NCBI RefSeq assembly: GCF_015163715.1
Contig: NZ_JADDUM010000037.1
Coordinates: forward strand, 34,091 to 98,090
Direction: 5' to 3'
From: Pseudomonas cyclaminis
GTDB taxonomy: Bacteria > Pseudomonadota > Gammaproteobacteria > Pseudomonadales > Pseudomonadaceae
Length of the DNA: 64,000 bases
In this document: positions 17,065 through 26,967 of the stretch, in pieces
Position numbering within the stretch: position 1 is the stretch's first letter
How the letters are laid out: each line of letters starts with the position of its first letter
The notes under the pieces: model-generated
Told to the model about the DNA's origin: nothing
Database searches by the model: none
The model's input: only the letters and a program-made list of their open reading frames with translations
Position numbers and translations under genes: made by a program

Positions 17065-19242
17065 TTACAGGCCGTTTTTAGCCTTGAACTCCCGACGCCG
17101 ACGGTGCAACACCGGCTCGGTATAACCGTTGGGCTGCTTGGTCCCCTCGATTACCAACTCCACCGCTGCCTGGAACGCGATGTTGCTGTCGAAATCCGGA
17201 GCCAATGGGCGGTACAACGCATCCCCGGCATTCTGACGGTCCACCACAGGCGCCATGCGCTTGAGGCTTTCCAGCACCTGGGCTTCGTTGACGATGCCGT
17301 GGCGCAGCCAGTTGGCGATGTGCTGGCTGGAGATGCGCAGGGTGGCGCGGTCTTCCATCAGGCCCACATCGTTGATGTCCGGCACTTTGGAGCAGCCGAC
17401 ACCCTGGTCGATCCAGCGGACCACGTAACCGAGGATGCCCTGGGCGTTGTTGTCCAGCTCGTTGCGGATTTCTTCCTCGGACCAATCGGTGTTGCTGGCC
17501 AGGGGAATCGTCAGGATATCGTCCACCGAGGCGCGCTCGCGTGTGGCCAGTTCGGCCTGGCGGGCGAACACGTCGACCTTGTGGTAGTGCAAGGCATGCA
17601 GCGCAGCCGCCGTCGGCGACGGCACCCAGGCCGTGTTGGCACCGGCCAATGGGTGGGCGATTTTCTGTTCGAGCATCGCAGCCATCAGGTCGGGCATCGC
17701 CCACATGCCTTTACCGATCTGCGCACGGCCTTGCAGGCCGGTGCTCAGGCCGATATCGACGTTCCAGTTCTCGTAGGCGCCGATCCATTTTTCGGCCTTC
17801 ATGGCGGCCTTGCGCACCATCGCGCCCGCCTCCATGGAGGTGTGGATCTCGTCGCCGGTGCGGTCGAGGAAGCCGGTGTTGATAAACACCACGCGCTCGC
17901 TGGCAGCCTTGATGCAGGCTTTGAGGTTGACCGTGGTGCGGCGCTCCTCGTCCATGATCCCGACCTTGAGGGTGTTGCGCGGCAGGTTCAGCACGTCTTC
18001 GATGCGACCAAACAGCTCGTTGGTGAACGCGGCTTCTTCCGGGCCGTGCATCTTCGGCTTGACGATGTACACCGAGCCGGTGCGGCTGTTCTTGCGGGTG
18101 TTGTTGCCGTTGAGGCTGTGGACCGCCGCCAGGTTGGTGACCAGGCCGTCGAGGATGCCTTCCGGCACTTCATCGCCGTTCTTGTCGAGGATCGCGTCGA
18201 TGGTCATCAGGTGACCCACGTTGCGCACGAACAACAGCGAACGGCCGTGCAGCGTCACATCCTGACCGTCCACACCGGTGTAGACACGGTCGGCGTTCAT
18301 GGTACGGGTGAAGGTCTTGCCGCCCTTGGCCACTTCTTCGGCCAGGTCGCCCTTCATCAGGCCGAGCCAGTTGCGGTAGATCACCACTTTGTCGTCGGCA
18401 TCCACCGCGGCGACGGAGTCTTCGCAGTCCATGATGGTGGTCAGCGCGGCTTCCATCAGCACATCTTTGACGCCGGCGGCATCGGTCTGGCCGACGGGAG
18501 TGCTGGCGTCGATCTGGATTTCGAAGTGCAGGCCGTTGTGTTTCAGCAGGATCGCAATCGGCTCGGCCGCAGGGCCCTGGAAACCGATCAACTGGGCATC
18601 GTCACGCAGGCCACTGTTGCTGCCGCCCTTGAGGCTGACGATCAGCGTGCCGTCGACGATCTTGTAACCGGTGGAGTCGACGTGGCTGCCGGCGCTGAGC
18701 GGCGCGGCTTCGTCGAGGAAGGCGCGGGCGAAGGCGATAACCTTGTCGCCACGCACCTTGTTGTAGCCCTTGCCCTTCTCGGCGCCGTCGGCTTCGCTGA
18801 TGGCGTCGGTGCCGTACAGCGCGTCGTACAGCGAACCCCAGCGCGCATTGGAGGCGTTGAGGGCGAAACGGGCATTCATCACCGGCACCACCAACTGCGG
18901 GCCGGCCATGCGGGCGATTTCGTCATCGACGTTTTGGGTCGAGGCCTGGAAGTCTGCGGCTTCTGGCAGCAGGTATCCGATGTCTTGCAGGAAGGCTTTG
19001 TAGGCCACCGGGTCGTGGGCCTGGCCGGCGTGGGTCTGGTGCCAGGTGTCGATACGCGCCTGGAAATCATCGCGTTTGGCGAGTAGGGCTTTGTTCTTCG
19101 GCGCCAGGTCGTGGATGACCTTGTCGGCGCCGGCCCAGAACTGGTCGGCAGTGATGCCGGTACCGGGAATGGCTTCGTTGTTCACGAAGTCGAACAGGAC
19201 TTTGGCGACCTGCAGGCCACCGACTTGAACGTGTTCAGTCAT
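17065..19242 (-). CDS. glcB: malate synthase G
   Basis: A 725-residue malate synthase of the G isoform, which joins glyoxylate and acetyl-CoA to malate in glyoxylate metabolism. Length matches the family. Conserved stretches include [55 protein letters not shown], and [19 protein letters not shown] with the substrate-binding Arg and Glu. The start [19 protein letters not shown] (19242) matches the usual N-terminus; four codons further up is an alternative. It is monocistronic, ending on a strong terminator. A 7-bp inverted repeat at 19290-19317 lies upstream. Confidence 0.96.
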   Translation of the reverse strand: MTEHVQVGGLQVAKVLFDFVNNEAIPGTGITADQFWAGADKVIHDLAPKNKALLAKRDDFQARIDTWHQTHAGQAHDPVAYKAFLQDIGYLLPEAADFQASTQNVDDEIARMAGPQLVVPVMNARFALNASNARWGSLYDALYGTDAISEADGAEKGKGYNKVRGDKVIAFARAFLDEAAPLSAGSHVDSTGYKIVDGTLIVSLKGGSNSGLRDDAQLIGFQGPAAEPIAILLKHNGLHFEIQIDASTPVGQTDAAGVKDVLMEAALTTIMDCEDSVAAVDADDKVVIYRNWLGLMKGDLAEEVAKGGKTFTRTMNADRVYTGVDGQDVTLHGRSLLFVRNVGHLMTIDAILDKNGDEVPEGILDGLVTNLAAVHSLNGNNTRKNSRTGSVYIVKPKMHGPEEAAFTNELFGRIEDVLNLPRNTLKVGIMDEERRTTVNLKACIKAASERVVFINTGFLDRTGDEIHTSMEAGAMVRKAAMKAEKWIGAYENWNVDIGLSTGLQGRAQIGKGMWAMPDLMAAMLEQKIAHPLAGANTAWVPSPTAAALHALHYHKVDVFARQAELATRERASVDDILTIPLASNTDWSEEEIRNELDNNAQGILGYVVRWIDQGVGCSKVPDINDVGLMEDRATLRISSQHIANWLRHGIVNEAQVLESLKRMAPVVDRQNAGDALYRPLAPDFDSNIAFQAAVELVIEGTKQPNGYTEPVLHRRRREFKAKNGL

Positions 19243-19289
19243 TGCTTGCCTCACTCTGCGGAGCTTATGCGCTTTTTCAGATTTTCATT

Positions 19290-19317
19290 ATGTAGTGCAC
19301 GGTTGGGCATACTACAT
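19290..19317. promoter_or_regulatory. inverted repeat upstream of glcB
   Basis: The arms ATGTAGT and ACTACAT are separated by 14 bases, 48 bases upstream of the glcB start. Such spaced dyads are typical operators. The other divergent gene (19508) is also near, so the target is not certain. The regulator is unknown. Confidence 0.4.
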
Positions 19318-19507
19318 GATGACTTGCGGTTGTGAAAATTAGACTAAATACGTCGTTTAGCGACCCACTTTGGTCGTACGGTCACAGCGGAGAACGGGAT
19401 GTTCTCAAAAAACTATTGGATTGTTCCAGATAAATATAAAAATGGTACACGATTTGTTTTCGGGGGCCCCGGGTCCACCTTGTAGATTGAATTCAGAGGG
19501 CTTCGCC

Positions 19508-20020
19508 ATGGACCATCTTGTACTCACAATTATCGCCGCCGACAAACCCGGCCTGGTCGAGCGCATCGCGCAGAACATTGCCGCCCACGGGGGCAACTGG
19601 CTGGAAAGCCGCATGGCCCATATGGCCGGGCAGTTTGCCGGGATCCTGCGGGTCAGCGTACCAGCGGAAAGCCGTCAGGCATTGTTGGGGGCGCTGGAGG
19701 ACTTATCCACACACGGCATTCGCGTGCTGGTGGGTGAGGGCAGTACCGGGCAGGCTTCGGCGTCCAAACCGATTGTGATGACGCTGGTGGGCAATGACCG
19801 TTCGGGCATCGTGCGTGAGATCACGGCATTGTTGAGCCAGCAAGGCGTGAACCTGGAGCGCTTGAGCACGGATGTGCGCCCGGCCCCCATGAGTGGCGAC
19901 CCGCTGTTCACCGCCGAAGCGTTGTTGCAGGTGCCGCCGTCGTTGTCCCTGGAGAGCTTGCAGCTATCCCTGGAAACCTTGGCGGATGACTTGATGGTGG
20001 AGCTGCGCAACGAGGAATAA
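19508..20020 (+). CDS. GcvR-like ACT-domain protein
   Basis: A 170-residue protein of two ACT domains: residues 1-75 (MDHLVLTIIAADKPGLVERI) and residues 88-165 (IVMTLVGNDRSGIVREITALL). This is the arrangement of the glycine cleavage system repressor GcvR. Ligand-binding ACT pairs of this kind sense amino acids. ATG 19508 is preferred over an upstream in-frame start because homology starts there and AGAGGG lies upstream. It is alone, divergent from glcB. A true GcvR role is not shown by context, since no gcv genes are in the window. Confidence 0.8.
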   Translation: MDHLVLTIIAADKPGLVERIAQNIAAHGGNWLESRMAHMAGQFAGILRVSVPAESRQALLGALEDLSTHGIRVLVGEGSTGQASASKPIVMTLVGNDRSGIVREITALLSQQGVNLERLSTDVRPAPMSGDPLFTAEALLQVPPSLSLESLQLSLETLADDLMVELRNEE

Positions 20021-20084
20021 TCTGTCCACAGGGTTATGCATGGAAAACTTGCATGGGCCTGTGGATAACCTTGGGGTGAATGCC

Positions 20085-20111
20085 TGCAAGCCACGCTGAT
20101 CGTGGCTTGCA
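20085..20111. terminator. hairpin between convergent genes
   Basis: GCAAGCCACG and CGTGGCTTGC form a perfect 10-bp stem with loop CTGAT between the ACT gene and rarD. No clear T-run follows on either strand, so it is a hairpin that may end transcription imperfectly. Confidence 0.55.
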
Positions 20112-20131
20112 TGGCGTTGTACGTTATTTGA

Positions 20132-21016
20132 TCAGCGTTTGCGCACGGTCAGCCAGGCATCCACGCTGTAGACCACCAGGCCAGCCCAGATAAACGCGAA
20201 GGCGATCAGCGTGCTGGGCGCCAGGTGTTCGCCGAACAGCAGCACGGCCTCCAGCAACACCAGGGTCGGTGCGACGTACTGCAAGAAGCCCAGCGCCGTG
20301 TAAGGCAGATGCCGTGCAGCGGCGTTGAAGCACACCAGCGGGACCAGCGTCACCGGGCCCGCAGCCACCAGCCACCAGGCTTCGGAAGTACTCCAGAACT
20401 CCAGTTGCGCACTGTGGGCCGAGGGGTTGAACAGCAACCATGCGACGGCAATCGGCACCAGCATCCAGGTTTCCACCACCAGCCCCGGCAGCGCCTTGAC
20501 CGGCGCCTGTTTGCGGATCAGGCCGTAGAAGCCAAAGGTCAGCGCCAACACCAGTGACACCCACGGCAAACTGCCCACCTGCCACACCTGTTGCGCCACA
20601 CCCACTGCGGCCAGGCCCACGGCCGCCCATTGCAGTCGGCGCAGGCGCTCACCGAGAAGCAGCATGCCCAGCAGCACATTTACCAGCGGGTTGATGTAGT
20701 AACCCAGGCTCGCTTCCAGCATGCGCCCGCTGTTCACCGACCACACATACGTCAGCCAGTTGCCCGCAATCAACGAACCGCTGAGGGCCAGGATCGCCAG
20801 GCGCTTGGGGTTGTCGCGCAGCTCGCGGAACCAGCCGGGGTGCTTCCACACCATCAACAGCAAGCCGCCGAACAGCGCCGACCACAGCACGCGGTGCACG
20901 ATGATCTCGGCGGCGGGTACGCTGGCGATGGCTTTGAAGTAGAGCGGGAACAAGCCCCAGATGACATAGGCGCTGAGGCCCAGGATGTACCCCTTGCGGG
21001 GGTTGGCGGCGTGCAT
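20132..21016 (-). CDS. rarD: EamA family transporter RarD
   Basis: A 294-residue inner-membrane permease with about ten membrane segments in two EamA repeats. The family pattern YILGLSAYVIWGLFPLYFKA opens the protein and GLFPLYFK is the RarD signature. Also typical are NWLTYVWSVNSGRMLEASLG and GYYINPLVNVLLGM. RarD was named for chloramphenicol sensitivity; its substrate is unknown. It lies just downstream of srkA, both read leftward with a 22-base gap, so they may share a transcript. Confidence 0.9.
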   Translation of the reverse strand: MHAANPRKGYILGLSAYVIWGLFPLYFKAIASVPAAEIIVHRVLWSALFGGLLLMVWKHPGWFRELRDNPKRLAILALSGSLIAGNWLTYVWSVNSGRMLEASLGYYINPLVNVLLGMLLLGERLRRLQWAAVGLAAVGVAQQVWQVGSLPWVSLVLALTFGFYGLIRKQAPVKALPGLVVETWMLVPIAVAWLLFNPSAHSAQLEFWSTSEAWWLVAAGPVTLVPLVCFNAAARHLPYTALGFLQYVAPTLVLLEAVLLFGEHLAPSTLIAFAFIWAGLVVYSVDAWLTVRKR

Positions 21017-21038
21017 TGCAGAGTCCTTGTTCTAGCAG

Positions 21039-22012
21039 TTAAAACAGTTTCAATGGTTCTTCGTTGAGGGCTGAGAGTTGCTCACGCAACGCCAGCACCT
21101 GATCGCCCCAATACCGCTCGCTGCCAAACCACGGGAAGCTGTGGGGGAACGCCGGGTCGTCCCAGCGCCGTGCCAGCCAGGCGCTGTAGTGCATCAGGCG
21201 CAAGGCGCGCAGCGGTTCGATCAGCGCCAATTCACGCGGGTCGAAGTCGTGGAATTCCTGGTAGCCGTCCATCAATTCCGACAGTTGGCCCAGGCATTCC
21301 TGACGGTCACCGGCGAGCATCATCCACAGATCCTGCACCGCCGGGCCCATGCGGCAGTCATCCAGGTCGACGATATGGAACATCTCGTCACGACACATCA
21401 TGTTGCCGGGGTGGCAATCGCCGTGCATGCGGATGTTCTTGTGCGGGGTGGCCTTGTAGACGTCTTCCACGCGCTTGAGCAGGTCGCGGGCCACAGACTC
21501 GTAGGCCGGCAGCAGGCTTTTTGGAATGAAATTGCCTTCAAGCAATGTGTTGAGTGAGTCGTGACCGAAGTTCTTCACACCCAGGGCTTCACGGTGTTCG
21601 AACGGGCGGGTGGAGCCCACCGCGTGCAAACGGCCGAGCAGTTGCCCGAGGCGATACAGTTGATCAAGGTTGCCCGGCTCCGGCGCACGGCCGCCACGGC
21701 GAGGGAACAGGGTGAAGCGGAAACCTTCGTGTTCGAACAGGCTTTCGCCGTTGTGGATCAGTGGCGCGACGACCGGCACATCGCATTCGGCCAGTTCGAA
21801 AGTGAAGCGGTGTTCTTCGAGGATCGCGTCGTTGGTCAGCGCTGGGGGCGATAGAACTTGGCGATCAAGGGTTCGGAGTCTTCGATGCCCACCTGATACA
21901 CGCGGTTTTCGTAGCTGTTGAGCGCCAGGACACGAGCATCGCTGAGGAAACCGATGCTTTCGACGGCGTCGAGCACCAGGTCAGGGGTGAGGGTTTCAAA
22001 CGGATGGGCCAT
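21039..22012 (-). pseudogene. srkA: stress response kinase A (SrkA/YihE), frameshifted
   Basis: A Ser/Thr kinase of the APH/ChoK-like fold that protects stressed cells from death. From ATG 22012 (MAHPFETLTPDLVLDAVES) the frame runs to IAKFYRPQR and then meets TGA. The continuation (TNDAILEEHRFTFELAECD, then PVVAPLIHNGESLFEHEGF) is in another frame. The coding strand reads CGCTGACCAAC; CGCTGGACCAAC restores R-W-T-N. One base is thus missing near 21837, and adding it gives 325 codons, the family length. Catalytic motifs are intact (HGDCHPGNMMC, IVDLDDCRMGP). Confidence 0.87.
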
Positions 22013-22099
22013 GGGAACTCCTGCGGGCAGCAGGGCGCCGCGTCCGGCCGGGTATGGTAACGCACCGGGCTTGGGATAGGTGGAGCCTGTGCTATCGCC

Positions 22100-22164
22100 T
22101 TCGGGGGCAAGCCCCCTCCCACATTTGAAATGCGTTCCCATGTGGGAGGGGGCTTGCCCCCGAT
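22100..22164. repeat. REPIN: two REP copies in inverted orientation
   Basis: Two REP sequences (TCGGGGGCAAGCCCCCTCCC and its inverse TGTGGGAGGGGGCTTGCCCC) face each other across a short AT-richer spacer of about 17 bases. This is the typical REPIN form mobilised by RAYT transposases in fluorescent pseudomonads. It lies between srkA and the phoX gene. Confidence 0.92.
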
Positions 22165-22173
22165 GGGGTCCTA

Positions 22174-24071
22174 TCAGGCGCCGACGATCCCGCCATCATC
22201 CCTGCGAATCGCCATCACCGAAGACCGCGGCTTCCCATTCGGCAGATGCTCCGGCCACGTCGAACCGCCGGTTTCCCCCGGATGCTGGATCCCCACAAAC
22301 AGGGTTTTCTGGTCCGGCGAAAAGCTGATTCCCGTCACTTCACAGGCCACCGGCCCGACCATGAAACGGCGGATTTCGCCGGTCGCCGGGTCGGCGCAGA
22401 GCATCTGGTTATTGCCCATGCCGGCGAAGTCGCCCGCGTTGCTGTAGTCCCCGTCGGTGAGGATCCACAGGCGCCCGGCCTTGTCGAAACCCAGGCCGTC
22501 GGGGCTGTTGAACATGTTCTGCGGGTTGATGTTGGACGAGCCGCCCTTGGGCTTGCCCGCGTGTACGCCGGGGTTGCCGGCCACCACAAACAGATCCCAG
22601 CTGAAATCGGCCGCGCCGTGGTCTTCGGCATTGGCTTTCCAGCGCAGGATCTGGCCGTAGACGTTCTTCTCCCGTGGGTTGGGGCCGCCCACGGGTTGGC
22701 CGTCTTCGCCGCGCTTGGCGTTGTTGGTCAGGGTGCAATAGACCTGGCCATCGGTGGGGCTGACCACGATCCATTCCGGGCGGTCCATGCGCGTGGCTTT
22801 GACCACGCTGGCGGCCAGGCGCGCATGGATCAGCACTTCGGCCTGATTGGCAAAACCGGTGCTGGCGTCGATGCCGTTTTTCCCGTGCGTCAGCTCAACC
22901 CATTGGCCTTTGCCTTTTGGATGGTCGGCATCGCCATCGCCCGCGTCGAAGATCGCCACATACAAGGTGCCGTGGTCGAGCAGGTCTTTGTTGGCCTTGG
23001 GGTTCTTGTGGTTGATCTTGTCGCGGCTGACGAACTTGTAGATGAACTCACCGCGCTCGTCGTCGCCCATGTACACAACGGCGCGGCCATCGCGGGTTTC
23101 GGCGAGGGCGGCGTTTTCGTGTTTGAAGCGGCCCAGGGCCGTGCGTTTGGCCGGGGTGGATTGCGGGTCGAACGGATCGATTTCCACTACCCAGCCATGG
23201 CGGTTGAGTTCGTTGGGGTTCTTGGCCATGTCGAAGCGCGGGTCGTGCAGGTGCCAGTTGATCTCTTTACTGGCGGCCACTACGCCGTAGCGTTTCTGCC
23301 CCGCGTCGAAGGTTTGTTGTGGGTTGCTGCTGCCGAAGCAGTCGGTGAAGTTCTCTTCACAGGTCAGATAAGTGCCCCACGGTGTCATGCCGTTGGCGCA
23401 GTTCTGGAAGGTGCCGAGGGCTTTCCTGCCGGATTTGTCGGCGCTGGTTTTCAGCCAGTCGTGGCCGGCAGCGGGGCCGCTCAGGCGGATCGGCGAGTTG
23501 CCGTGGATGCGGCGGTTGTAGCGCGAGTCCTGGACGAACTGCCAGGTGTCGCCCTTGCGCCGCACTTCGATCACCGACACGCCTTCGCTGGCCTGGGCCT
23601 TGTGCACGTCTTCGGCCGATTGCGGCGCGCGCCGTGGGCGTAGAGGTAGCGGTAGTTGGTGTATTCGTTGTTGATCGCCATCAGCGCGCGGTTGTCGTCA
23701 CCGGGGAAGGCGAAGAGGCTCATGCCGTCGTTGTTGTCGCCGAATTGTTGTTCCTGCGCCTTGGCCGTGCCGTTGCCGGATGGGTCGAAGGCCGGCGCGC
23801 TCTTGTGCAGCGGCTGGCCCCAACTGATCAGCACCGAGGCGCTGTAGCCCGGCGGCAAGGTGATGGTGTCGCTGGTCGCGGCGGCGATGCTGGCAAACCC
23901 CAGCAGCGGGCTGGCGGAAGTGGCATTCACGGCCAGCGCGCTACGGCTCAGCAGGTTGCCGCCCAGGAACATCGCGGCACCGCACAAGGCGCCGGCGCCG
24001 ATAAAGCGGCGGCGGGTGAGGCCAACCATCTGTTCAAGGTCGGTGGCTTGGTTTTCTTCTAATAGGCTCAT
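22174..24071 (-). pseudogene. phoX: PhoX family alkaline phosphatase, frameshifted
   Basis: A periplasmic phosphatase of the PhoX (DUF839) family, expected about 632 residues. The N-terminal part has a Tat signal (TRRRFIGAGALCGAAMFLGG) and reads to YLYAHG; the remainder (QSAEDVHKAQASEGVSVIEV onwards to the C-terminus) is in another frame. One base is missing near 23630: the coding strand has GGCGCGCGCCGCAA; one more G (for example GGCGGCGCGCCGCAA) restores G-A-P-Q. The corrected length is 633 codons. Conserved PhoX stretches such as TPWGTYLTCEENFTDCFG and RFKHENAALAE are intact. No Pho box was identified upstream. Confidence 0.87.
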
Positions 24072-24150
24072 CTCAGGCTCCCTGCGGTTTTTGCAGACAC
24101 CTTAAGGAGCGGGTGTGACGAAGTTGTTGCAGTTTGAAGAACTCTGCAGC

Positions 24151-24921
24151 TCAGACCGGCGTGCCGAGCAATACATGACTGGGGGCAAATTGCACGTGGA
24201 TTGCCCGGCCTTCGGCAGCGTCCAGGTCCTTGAGTACGGCGGGCTGCGCCAAGGCGCATAAAACCTGGCCATTGGGCAGGGCGATGCGCACTTCGCTGGG
24301 GCCGTCCTCGGCGTGGAGAATGGCGTCGACTGTTCCGCTCAAGCAATTGTGTCCGAGTGTTGCAGTGCTGTGCGATGCGAGCAATTCCAGCCAGCCGGCC
24401 TTGATCAGCGCGACGACTTCCACGCCGATCTCCAGCTCCAGCCGTTGCGTACTGTCGTGGGTGATTTGGGCTGTGAGGCTCAGCCCACCCGCAAGTTGCA
24501 AATGAATCAGATCATTGCGGCCGTGGCTTTCAATCGCGCTGACCTGGCCATGCAACTGGTTGCGCGCACTGGTGCGCAGCATCAGGCGGCCCAGCAGATT
24601 GAAGTCACTGGCCGCTTCGTCCGAACCCAGCACCTCGGCCTGTAACGCTTGCAGGCGTTGGTAGAGGCGCAACACCCGTTCGCCTTCGGCGGTGAGTTTG
24701 GCACCGCCACCGCCCTTGCCGCCGACACTGCGTTCTACCAGGGGTTTTTGCGCGAGGTTGTTCAGTTCATCGATGGCATCCCACGCGGCCTTGTAGCTCA
24801 AGCCGGCACTTTTGGCGGCGCGGGTGATGGAGCCCTGTTCGGCGATGTGCCCCAGCAGCGCGATGCGCTGAGGGCGGCGGACGATATGTTGGCTGAGCAA
24901 AGTCGGGAGAGACATGGGCAT
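24151..24921 (-). CDS. modE: ModE-like molybdate-responsive regulator
   Basis: A 256-residue regulator with an N-terminal LysR-like winged helix (IALLGHIAEQGSITRAAKSA; SYKAAWDAIDELNNL; ERSVGGKGGGGAKLTAEGER) and two TOBE/Mop domains (about 125-190 and 195-255), which bind molybdate. This is the domain order of ModE. Start codon choice between 24921 and 24915 is open; no good ribosome site distinguishes them. No molybdate transporter genes are adjacent; it sits alone between phoX and comF. The symbol rests on domain order. Confidence 0.82.
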   Translation of the reverse strand: MPMSLPTLLSQHIVRRPQRIALLGHIAEQGSITRAAKSAGLSYKAAWDAIDELNNLAQKPLVERSVGGKGGGGAKLTAEGERVLRLYQRLQALQAEVLGSDEAASDFNLLGRLMLRTSARNQLHGQVSAIESHGRNDLIHLQLAGGLSLTAQITHDSTQRLELEIGVEVVALIKAGWLELLASHSTATLGHNCLSGTVDAILHAEDGPSEVRIALPNGQVLCALAQPAVLKDLDAAEGRAIHVQFAPSHVLLGTPV

Positions 24922-24967
24922 ACGCTGTATTGGGATGAGCGGACGTTGCGGCCGAGTGGCATGAGAG

Positions 24968-25705
24968 TCAAGTGCCAGGCTTGGGGGTGCGGGCCAGGCA
25001 GTACACATCCACCTGCCGCGCGCCGGCGCTGATCAACAGCCGCGCCAGGCTGTGGGCGGTAGCGCCGGTGGTGAGGACGTCGTCCACCAGCGCGAAGTGG
25101 CGGTCTTGTACCTGCGCGTCGGGGGCCAGGGCAAAGGCGTTGAGCAGGTTGCGTTTGCGGCTCTTGGCGTCGAGGTTCTGTTGCGCCAGGGTTTCGTGGG
25201 GGCGCAACAACACGTGTTCATTGCAGGGGAGAGTCAGGTCGGCGCTGAGCCAGCGCGCCAGCATCAGCGCCTGGTTATAACCGCGCTCACGCAGGCGCTG
25301 GCTCGCCATGGGCACCGGCAGCAGTGCGTCCGGGCGAATGAGTTCGTGGTTGTCGAAGCGATGTTGCAGGTATTTTCCCAGCAAGTGCCCCAGCAGATGC
25401 CCAAGTGGCCAGCGTGCCTGGTGCTTGAAGCGGCTGATCAGGGTGTCCACGGGAAAGCTGTAGGTCCAGGGTGCGATTACTTGTTTAAAGGCGGGCGGTT
25501 GTTTGAGGCATTGGCCGCAGATCAATCCGTCCATCGCCAGGGGCAATGCGCAGGTTTGGCAGTGCTCCATCAGCCAGGGCAGCTCGGTTTCGCAGACGTT
25601 GCACACACAATCGGCTGTTTCTGTGGCTTCGTCGCAGATTAAACAGGTCTGTACGGTTTTTGACCAGATGTAAACTTGGTGTTTGTATCCAGGTTGACAG
25701 TGCAT
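24968..25705 (-). CDS. comF: ComF family phosphoribosyltransferase-like protein
   Basis: A 245-residue ComF protein. The N-terminus carries a cysteine cluster (CLICDEATETADCVCNVCE; CQTCALPLAMDGLICGQC) of a double zinc ribbon. The C-terminal phosphoribosyltransferase domain has the PRPP loop FALVDDVLTTGATAHSLARL and RGYNQALMLARWL. ComF is associated with uptake of single-stranded DNA in competence. It is divergent from bioB; the first ten codons overlap the predicted bio operator and the -35 of the bioB promoter. This head-to-head comF-bioB arrangement is normal for Pseudomonas. Confidence 0.9.
   Translation of the reverse strand: MHCQPGYKHQVYIWSKTVQTCLICDEATETADCVCNVCETELPWLMEHCQTCALPLAMDGLICGQCLKQPPAFKQVIAPWTYSFPVDTLISRFKHQARWPLGHLLGHLLGKYLQHRFDNHELIRPDALLPVPMASQRLRERGYNQALMLARWLSADLTLPCNEHVLLRPHETLAQQNLDAKSRKRNLLNAFALAPDAQVQDRHFALVDDVLTTGATAHSLARLLISAGARQVDVYCLARTPKPGT
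25668..25700. promoter_or_regulatory. putative BirA operator of the bio cluster
   Basis: The left half ATGTAAACT and right half GGTTGACAG are separated by exactly 15 bases. The known gammaproteobacterial BirA box is TTGTAAACC-N(14-16)-GGTTTACAA, so 14 of 18 arm positions match. The right half overlaps the bioB -35 hexamer, so bound BirA with biotinyl-AMP would block bioB. The site lies within the start of the divergent comF gene. Binding is inferred. Confidence 0.62.
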
Positions 25706-25721
25706 GAATCTTCCTTAAATA
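25694..25721 (+). promoter_or_regulatory. predicted bioB promoter
   Basis: A perfect TTGACA (25694-25699) is followed after 16 bases by TAAATA (25716-25721). The transcript would start near 25728, about 70 bases upstream of the bioB ATG, and the -35 lies inside the predicted BirA box. Confidence 0.6.
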
Positions 25722-25797
25722 TGCCGAGCATCCGTGTCGCGCCTGTGGGTATTGCCCTTCCCGCAGCGAAAGCCCAAGCATAATCAAGGAATCGCCC

Positions 25798-26853
25798 ATG
25801 AGCGCCAGCATCACCGCCACCTTGCGTCACGATTGGTCCCTGGCCGAAGTCAAAGCACTGTTCGTGCAGCCGTTCAACGACCTCTTGTTCCAGGCGCAGA
25901 CCGTACACCGTGCGCATTTCGACGCGAACCGTGTACAGGTGTCGACCTTGCTGTCGATCAAAACCGGCGCCTGCCCGGAAGATTGCAAATATTGTCCGCA
26001 GTCGGGCCACTACAACACGGGCCTCGAAAAAGAAAAACTGATGGAAGTGCAGAAGGTCCTCGAAGAGGCCGCTCGCGCCAAGGCCATCGGTTCGACCCGC
26101 TTCTGCATGGGCGCCGCCTGGAAACACCCGTCGGCCAAAGACATGCCCTACGTACTGCAGATGGTCAAAGGCGTGAAGGCCATGGGCCTGGAAACCTGCA
26201 TGACCCTCGGCCGTCTCGACCAGGACCAGACTGAAGCCCTGGCCCAGGCTGGCCTCGACTACTACAACCACAACCTGGATACCTCGCCGGAGTTCTACGG
26301 CAGCATCATCACGACCCGCACCTACAGCGAGCGCCTGCAAACCCTGGCCTACGTGCGTGATTCGGGGATGAAGATCTGCTCCGGCGGCATCCTCGGCATG
26401 GGCGAGTCCCTCGACGACCGCGCCAACCTGCTGATCCAGTTGGCCAACCTGCCGGAGCACCCGGAGTCGGTGCCGATCAATATGCTGGTGAAAGTGGCCG
26501 GTACGCCGCTGGAAAACGCCGAAGATATCGACCCGTTCGACTTCATCCGCATGCTCGCCGTGGCGCGCATCCTGATGCCGCAATCCCACGTGCGCCTGTC
26601 GGCCGGTCGTGAAGCCATGAACGAGCAGATGCAGGCCCTGGCGTTTTTCGCCGGTGCCAACTCGATCTTCTACGGCGACAAGCTGCTGACCACTGCCAAC
26701 CCGCAGGCCGACAAGGACATGCAACTGTTCTCGCGCCTGGGCATCCTGCCGGAAGCCCGTGAAGAGCACGCCGATGAAGTGCATCAGGCGGCGATCGAGC
26801 AGGCGTTGGTGGAGCAGAAGAGCACCGAGCAGTTCTACAACGCTGCCGTCTGA
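25798..26853 (+). CDS. bioB: biotin synthase
   Basis: A 351-residue radical SAM enzyme that inserts sulfur into dethiobiotin in the last step of biotin synthesis. The iron-sulfur cluster motif is C59-x3-C63-x2-C66 ([10 protein letters not shown]). Other family stretches are [32 protein letters not shown] and [12 protein letters not shown]. Length and motifs match the Pseudomonas enzyme. It is the first gene of bioBFHCD; a repeat element separates it from bioF. Expression is likely controlled by BirA through the upstream site. Confidence 0.97.
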   Translation: MSASITATLRHDWSLAEVKALFVQPFNDLLFQAQTVHRAHFDANRVQVSTLLSIKTGACPEDCKYCPQSGHYNTGLEKEKLMEVQKVLEEAARAKAIGSTRFCMGAAWKHPSAKDMPYVLQMVKGVKAMGLETCMTLGRLDQDQTEALAQAGLDYYNHNLDTSPEFYGSIITTRTYSERLQTLAYVRDSGMKICSGGILGMGESLDDRANLLIQLANLPEHPESVPINMLVKVAGTPLENAEDIDPFDFIRMLAVARILMPQSHVRLSAGREAMNEQMQALAFFAGANSIFYGDKLLTTANPQADKDMQLFSRLGILPEAREEHADEVHQAAIEQALVEQKSTEQFYNAAV

Positions 26854-26864
26854 TTCGGACCCAG

Positions 26865-26930
26865 TAGGAGCCGGCTTGCTGTGGTGAGCAGGCTTGTCCC
26901 GCGCTGGGCTGCGAAGCAGCCCCTCCGACA
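26865..26930. repeat. intergenic palindromic repeat between bioB and bioF
   Basis: The 114-base gap holds GTAGGAGCCGGCTTGCTGTG, GTGAGCAGGCTTGTCCC and a hairpin GGGCTGC-GAA-GCAGCCC (about 26912-26928). This is one of the interspersed repeat families of fluorescent pseudomonads and could weaken read-through from bioB into bioFHCD. Confidence 0.65.
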
Positions 26931-26967
26931 TTCGCGACTGAGTTAAACCTGTTAAACCGAGGCCTGC

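Noticed and set aside
16972..19086. 704-codon open frame on the plus strand opposite malate synthase
   Set aside because: It is the antisense shadow of glcB, with His/Gln/Val-rich composition typical of reversed GC-rich coding DNA and no family motif.
22095..22170. CRISPR-like repeat at the REPIN
   Set aside because: There are only two copies, inverted, with no spacer series; it is a REP pair. No CRISPR array was seen in the window.
22246..23643. 465-codon plus-strand frame opposite phoX
   Set aside because: Antisense shadow; phoX motifs on the minus strand are clear.
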